64,000 nt of DNA from Streptacidiphilus melanogenes. GTDB lineage: Bacteria > Actinomycetota > Actinomycetes > Streptomycetales > Streptomycetaceae. The stretch is taken from the NCBI RefSeq assembly GCF_000787835.1, contig NZ_BBPP01000009.1:20704-84703 (forward strand). Reading direction: 5' to 3'. Shown in pieces: positions 60,585 to 64,000 of the stretch. A program made the translations under genes and the position numbers. How positions within the stretch are numbered: position 1 is the first letter of the stretch; every line of letters begins with the position of its first letter. Below the pieces are notes generated by a model. That model was given only the letters and a program-made list of their open reading frames with translations. It was not told the DNA's origin and ran no database searches.

Positions 60585-61343
60585 GGGGCGTACTGGTGAC
60601 CGGCGGCTCGCGCGGCATCGGCCCGCGCCGTCGCGCTGGCTTTCGCCCGCGGCGGCGACCGGGTCGCGGTGCAGTACGCGGGCGGCCGCGCGGACGCCGA
60701 GGAGACGTTGCGCCAGTTGCCGGGCGAGGGGCATGCGCTGATCCAGGCCGACTTGGGCGAGCCCGGCGCGGCCGAGCAGGTGGTGGCCGACGCGATCGCC
60801 GCGCTGGGCACAGTGGACGTGCTGGTGAACAACGCAGCCGCGGCACCCACAGCGGAGAATCGGCACCCGATCGCGCAGACCCCGCTGGCCGACTGGCAGC
60901 GGATCTGGCGACGCATGGTCGACGTCAACCTGCTCGGTGCGGCCGATCTGTGCTGGGCCGTGGCGAACCATCTCGTCGGCCGCGGCGTCGGCGGTGCGAT
61001 CGTGAACGTCGGCTCACGCGGCGCGTTCCGGGGCGAGCCCGATTTCCCCGCCTACGGCTCGACAAAGGCCGCACTGCACTCGCTCGGCCAGTCCCTGGCG
61101 GTGGCGCTGGCTCCGCACGGCATCGCGGTCACCTCCGTCGCTCCCGGGTTCGTCGCAACGGAGCGGCAGGCGGCGAAGCTGTCCGGTCCCGAGGGCGAAC
61201 GCCTGCGGGCGGAAAGCCCGTTCGGCAGGGTCGGCACCCCGGAGGAGATCGCCGCCACCGTGCACTTCCTGGCCTCGCCCGCCGCGGTCTGGGCCTCCGG
61301 AACCGTCGTCGACCTCAACGGCGCCTCCTACCTGCGGACGTGA
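60581..61343 (+). pseudogene. frameshifted short-chain dehydrogenase/reductase
   Basis: The ATG at 60581 overlaps the VOC stop and starts RGVLVTGGSRGIG. Directly after that, one extra C in the run 60622-60624 shifts the frame. Coding then continues without a break from about 60624 (RAVALAFARGGDRVAVQYAGG, NNAAAAPTAENRHP, VDVNLLGAADL, AYGSTKAALHSL, FVATERQ, ASGTVVDLNGASYLRT) to TGA 61343. All SDR motifs (TGGSRGIG, NNAA, YxxxK) are there across the shift. If the extra C is a sequencing error, an intact SDR of about 254 residues results. Confidence 0.75.
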
Positions 61344-61486
61344 TCCGTCGGGCGGGCCGAACCGGACGCCGGCGACGGCACGCCCCCTACAGGGTGGGGT
61401 CGTGCGGCAGCGGAACGGCGCGCACCTGCGTGCCCGCTGACGGTCCGGGATCGAGCGGAACAGGCAGATCTGCCCCGTGTCGACGG
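61344..61486. other. short spacer without a gene
   Basis: No gene or clear signal is seen between the frameshifted SDR and the minus-strand remnant. Confidence 0.35.
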
Positions 61487-61850
61487 TCATGCAATTCCCC
61501 ACCAACGGCGCCAGCTTCCCCGCCCACACGTTCGAACACCACGTCTCAGGTCCCGGGGACCCATTCCACGGGAGGGGGCATGCGACTGTAGTGGGGCCCC
61601 CTGGTGCCGTACTGGGCGAGGTGCAGGATTTCGCCGCCGACCTGGAGTTCGGCCGGCGGAGGGTTGGGAACGGAGATCCGCGGGTGACGCCGGCCGTCGA
61701 CAACAGGGCGCCTGCCGGAAAGTGTTTCGTGCCGCGCTGGATGTCGAGACCACTCTCGCCGCGCGCGGTCTCCTGCGTCACGTTGGCCACCAGGCACCAG
61801 CCCAGCAGCCCGTCCGGCGTCTCTTCTTCGGTACGTTCCGTGTCTGCCAC
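61487..61850 (-). pseudogene. hypothetical gene broken by frameshifts
   Basis: From GTG 61850 the minus strand encodes LLGWCLVANVTQETARGESG and QRGTKHFPAGA. The continuous coding bias then moves to another frame (VDGRRHPRISVPNPPP, ELQVGGEILHLAQYGTRG, PPPVEWVPGT) and returns with VWAGKLAPLVGN. The N-terminus recalls small immunity-like proteins (GWCLVANV, RGTKHF), but the whole is not identifiable. It is treated as decayed. Confidence 0.45.
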
Positions 61851-62106
61851 ACCGAGAATCCTCAGGCACGACACGGGACGTGAACCAGCGCTTATCAGCT
61901 GATCCGACCGGAGTCCCAATGGCCCGCGCGCTTCGCCCCACCCCGGCAGCCTCGGTCTTGACCAACACGATCCACGACGCGCACGACGGCGGCGATCCCC
62001 GCCCCGATGACAACTCCCCGTTCACGGCCGTCCCCCGGGCTTTCACGGGGTGGCTGCTCGGAAGGCCGGAGCCCGACGGGAACGACGCGGCCACCGGACG
62101 ACGCTT
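61851..62106. other. spacer without a supported gene
   Basis: No bias-supported frame or hairpin is seen between the remnant and the DUF427 gene. Confidence 0.35.
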
Positions 62107-62589
62107 CTACCACCCCGCGGACCCCGGGGTCCCCTTGAACGGCCCCTGGATCCGCGAGGTGATCCAGCCCCCGTAGAACTGGCCGGGTTGCGGCCGCACG
62201 GGTTCCCCGTCCACCGTGCACTGGTCCACCCGCTCCGGGTAGAAGGCCACAGCGCCGGTCAGCGCCCGGAAGTCCGGTGACGGCGAGGGGTAGCTCCAGG
62301 CTGCCCTTCGGCTGACCCGGGCCCCGACGCGCACGTCCCAGTAGACGGCTCGGCCCTTCCACTCGCACCACGACTGTCCCGCGCCGCGGTGCAGGATGCC
62401 CGCGACGATGTCTGCCGCGGGCACGTAGTAGACGGGCGGATGGCTGGTCTCGAGGACCCGGATCGTGCGGGTCGAGTCGGCGATGACGGCACCGCCGAAC
62501 ACCACGGTCACCCGGCTGCGGCTGGGAACCAGCACGGGCGGGCGGGGATAGTCCCACACGCATTCGATGCCGAGGTCGTCGAAGTCCAC
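62107..62589 (-). CDS. DUF427 domain protein
   Basis: This 160-residue protein has VVFGGAVIADSTRTIRVLETSHPPVYYVPAADI (about 29-61) and CEWKGRAVYWDVRVG. AVAFYPERVDQCTVDGEPVRPQPGQFYGGW is the typical DUF427 ending, described by its FYPERVD and GGW elements. Members are small cytoplasmic proteins, possibly nucleotide- or sulfur-related, of unknown function. It ends just 11 bases before the DUF4383 gene, with the same direction. Confidence 0.9.
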   Translation of the reverse strand: MDFDDLGIECVWDYPRPPVLVPSRSRVTVVFGGAVIADSTRTIRVLETSHPPVYYVPAADIVAGILHRGAGQSWCEWKGRAVYWDVRVGARVSRRAAWSYPSPSPDFRALTGAVAFYPERVDQCTVDGEPVRPQPGQFYGGWITSRIQGPFKGTPGSAGW

Positions 62590-62599
62590 GCCGGGCGTC

Positions 62600-63124
62600 C
62601 TACAGGCGGGGCACGGACCGCGCCGGGGCCGACAGGGCGTGCGCCGGCCGCGCGGGCGCGGCCTGCTCAGGGTGACGGGCGCGCCAGTACGGGTTGTCGT
62701 GGGGCAGTTTCATGCTGACGCGCCCGTACATGCCGAACGTGGCGACGATCAGGCCCATGGCGAAGCTGAACAGCACGTTGACCATGCGGAACGCCAGGAG
62801 GTTCGCGCTGCTCTGCAGGAGTCCGAGGTTAACGAAGCCGCTGAGCACGAACAGGCCGCCGACCACGATGTTGATCGTCGACGCCGTGTTGCCGCCGACC
62901 ACGGCGCCGGCGATCAGGACTGCCGCGAACACCAGCGAGACCACGCTGAGCAGGCCGTTGCTGGACAGTCCTGCCACGCGTTCGCCCTCGGTGCCGAAGA
63001 ACGCCAGACCGTTCGCCAGGCCCAGGCATCCGAAGACCAGCAGCACGACACCGCACACCCCGGCCCCGTACCGGTAGACCTGCGCGAGCCGGTGGTCCAC
63101 CGGCAGTTCGTCCTTGAGCTTCAT
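62600..63124 (-). CDS. DUF4383 membrane protein
   Basis: This 174-residue protein has four membrane helices (about 20-40, 56-77, 82-100, 113-133). It begins MKLKDELPVDHRLAQVYRYGAGV, then LLVFGCLGLANGLAFFGTEGERVAGL, typical of DUF4383. A Pro/Ala-rich tail follows. Role unknown, often near stress and CsbD-like genes. Start at 63124. Confidence 0.88.
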   Translation of the reverse strand: MKLKDELPVDHRLAQVYRYGAGVCGVVLLVFGCLGLANGLAFFGTEGERVAGLSSNGLLSVVSLVFAAVLIAGAVVGGNTASTINIVVGGLFVLSGFVNLGLLQSSANLLAFRMVNVLFSFAMGLIVATFGMYGRVSMKLPHDNPYWRARHPEQAAPARPAHALSAPARSVPRL

Positions 63125-63336
63125 CGCGTCCTCCGCATCAGTGGGACCGCTCTGAGGATCTACGCTCGGGGACGGTCCCCGTACGGGCGATGCGCATCGC
63201 TTTCGCAGCGACCCGTACCGGGCAGCGGGTGGGTCACGGACCGACGACGGCACCTCCCTCGTGCGGGAGCACGTGGGGGGCGCTCGGCAGATGTCCGGCG
63301 TGTCGCGCTGGGTCCGGCGGAACGGGACGGCGGCTC

Positions 63337-63504
63337 TCAGCGCACGGGGCGGCGTCCGCCCGCGCGAAGACGCAGGACCCCGACGGCACCTGCGACCACG
63401 AACAGTGCGACTCCGATGACCAGGAGGTACACCAGGCCCTTGGCGACAGCCCCGACGATGCCGAGCGCAATCGCGGCGATGACGAGCAGCAGCATCCAGA
63501 CCAT
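63337..63504 (-). CDS. small hydrophobic membrane protein (55 residues)
   Basis: MVWMLLLVIAAIALGIVGAV (first membrane helix) and LVYLLVIGVALFVVAGAVGV (second) form two near-continuous hydrophobic segments, then a basic tail RLRAGGRRPVR. GAAGGAG precedes the ATG at 63504. It is a common type of small streptomycete membrane protein with no known function. Confidence 0.78.
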   Translation of the reverse strand: MVWMLLLVIAAIALGIVGAVAKGLVYLLVIGVALFVVAGAVGVLRLRAGGRRPVR

Positions 63505-63731
63505 CTCCGTGTCTCCTTCGTAAGGCGCTTCGTATGGCGCTTGACGGCCGAGGGGACCCGGCGTATCCGACCTCTTTCAAGCCGCATGTGCCCCGGAACG
63601 CGGGCGACATGCGTGACGTGTCGATCGTCGCCGTCGCACGGCCGCTCCTGACCGAGTCCGAAGGTGTCGCGCATACCGCGCCCCCGGCGGGGCACGCGCT
63701 GCGTACCGCATCCACAGCGACGGAGGTCGAG

Positions 63732-63917
63732 ATGAGCATGGGTGACAAGGCCGCGAACACCGGTGACAAGCTCAAGGGCAAGGCCAAGGAGGCCGCCGGT
63801 TCCGCGGTGGGCAACGAGCGTCTGAAGGCCGAGGGCAAGGCCGACCAGGCCGCCGCCGATGTCAAGCAGGCCGGCGAAAAGGTCAAGGACGCAGCCAAGG
63901 ACGCTTTCAAGCGCTGA
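63732..63917 (+). CDS. CsbD family stress-response protein
   Basis: This 61-residue protein is rich in Lys, Ala and Glu (GDKLKGKAKEAAGSAVGNE, VKQAGEKVKDAAKDAF). That is the CsbD pattern of small, mostly disordered or helical stress proteins, first described as a sigma-B regulon member in Bacillus. GGAGGTCGAG precedes ATG 63732. It is followed by a 38-bp perfect palindrome acting as terminator. Confidence 0.92.
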   Translation: MSMGDKAANTGDKLKGKAKEAAGSAVGNERLKAEGKADQAAADVKQAGEKVKDAAKDAFKR

Positions 63918-63932
63918 TCCCCGGGAGCGCCG

Positions 63933-63970
63933 GCGGGGGGCGGTGCGGCCATGGCCGCACCGCCCCCCGC
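63933..63970. terminator. 38-bp perfect palindrome, terminator
   Basis: GCGGGGGGCGGTGCGGC (63933-63949) and its exact complement (63954-63970) surround CATG; the whole is a perfect 38-bp palindrome with TTT after it. It lies 15 bases after the CsbD stop and is the strongest terminator in the window. Confidence 0.85.
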
Positions 63971-64000
63971 TTTGACCGAGGGCTACGCCCCGGGCGACTG

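Noticed and set aside
61880..62176. Plus-strand ORF opposite the DUF427 gene and its flank
   Set aside because: No ribosome site and no bias; it overlaps the antisense of a recognised gene.
1..64000. tRNA, rRNA or CRISPR loci
   Set aside because: Scanned by eye for cloverleaf ends and regular repeat-spacer arrays; none was seen. A dedicated covariance search would be decisive.

Overview
The window is a 64 kb chromosomal stretch of very high G+C with strongly G/C-biased third codon positions. It carries TetR, MerR, LysR, MarR and LuxR-type regulators, DUF574-type methyltransferases, F420- and flavin-dependent LLM oxidoreductases and twin-arginine/lipoprotein exports. This points to a filamentous actinomycete of the Streptomyces/Kitasatospora/Streptacidiphilus kind. 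The species cannot be fixed from the sequence. No rRNA, tRNA, CRISPR array or intact mobile element was seen.

Left part (1-19.6 kb). A cut-off SAM methyltransferase overlaps a PAS-GGDEF-EAL cyclic-di-GMP enzyme. Next comes a tightly overlapped glycan cluster of three family-2 glycosyltransferases and a NodB-type deacetylase (2976-7117). Small ORFs, a DUF1348/TetR pair with two clear operators, and an exported GH16 glycanase follow. Then there is a very large phosphoribosyltransferase-HAD fusion of unknown role (9982-12885). A four-gene operon on the minus strand (13074-17798) encodes a complete back end of reductive pyrimidine (hydantoin) breakdown: beta-ureidopropionase, class III aminotransferase, hydantoinase and an F420-type LLM enzyme. 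A class II aldolase/CMD pair faces a MerR gene, with a 19-bp-spacer promoter between them.

Middle (19.6-47 kb). This is accessory in character: many small conserved unknowns, a glycine-rich protein, a propeller-S53 peptidase fusion of 1406 residues next to a TrmB/LuxR-type regulator, and a solitary ABC ATPase with an altered Walker A. There is a TetR/SDR pair with three operators, a pirin, membrane proteins and decayed transposase pieces. An orphan barstar lies beside other small proteins. Then come cupin, MarR, beta-carbonic anhydrase, a Tat-exported ferritin-like protein, a DHA2 exporter, and a LysR-linked pair of enzymes.

Right part (47-64 kb). The most coherent system is a divergent locus at 47174-58185. 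On the minus strand lie an ABC amino-acid importer (permease, ATPase, lipoprotein) and a GNAT acetyltransferase. On the plus strand lie four LLM flavin monooxygenases, a flavin reductase and a DUF1684 protein, mostly translationally coupled. Each arm begins with a short leader-peptide ORF sharing a DL-x-RV-x-x-ALC motif, one of them followed by a hairpin. By analogy with the Bacillus ytm/yxe operons, this is inferred to be a cysteine-controlled organosulfur (S-alkyl-cysteine-like) salvage system. The window ends with a VOC protein, a frameshifted SDR, DUF427, DUF4383, a small membrane protein and CsbD, closed by a 38-bp perfect palindrome.
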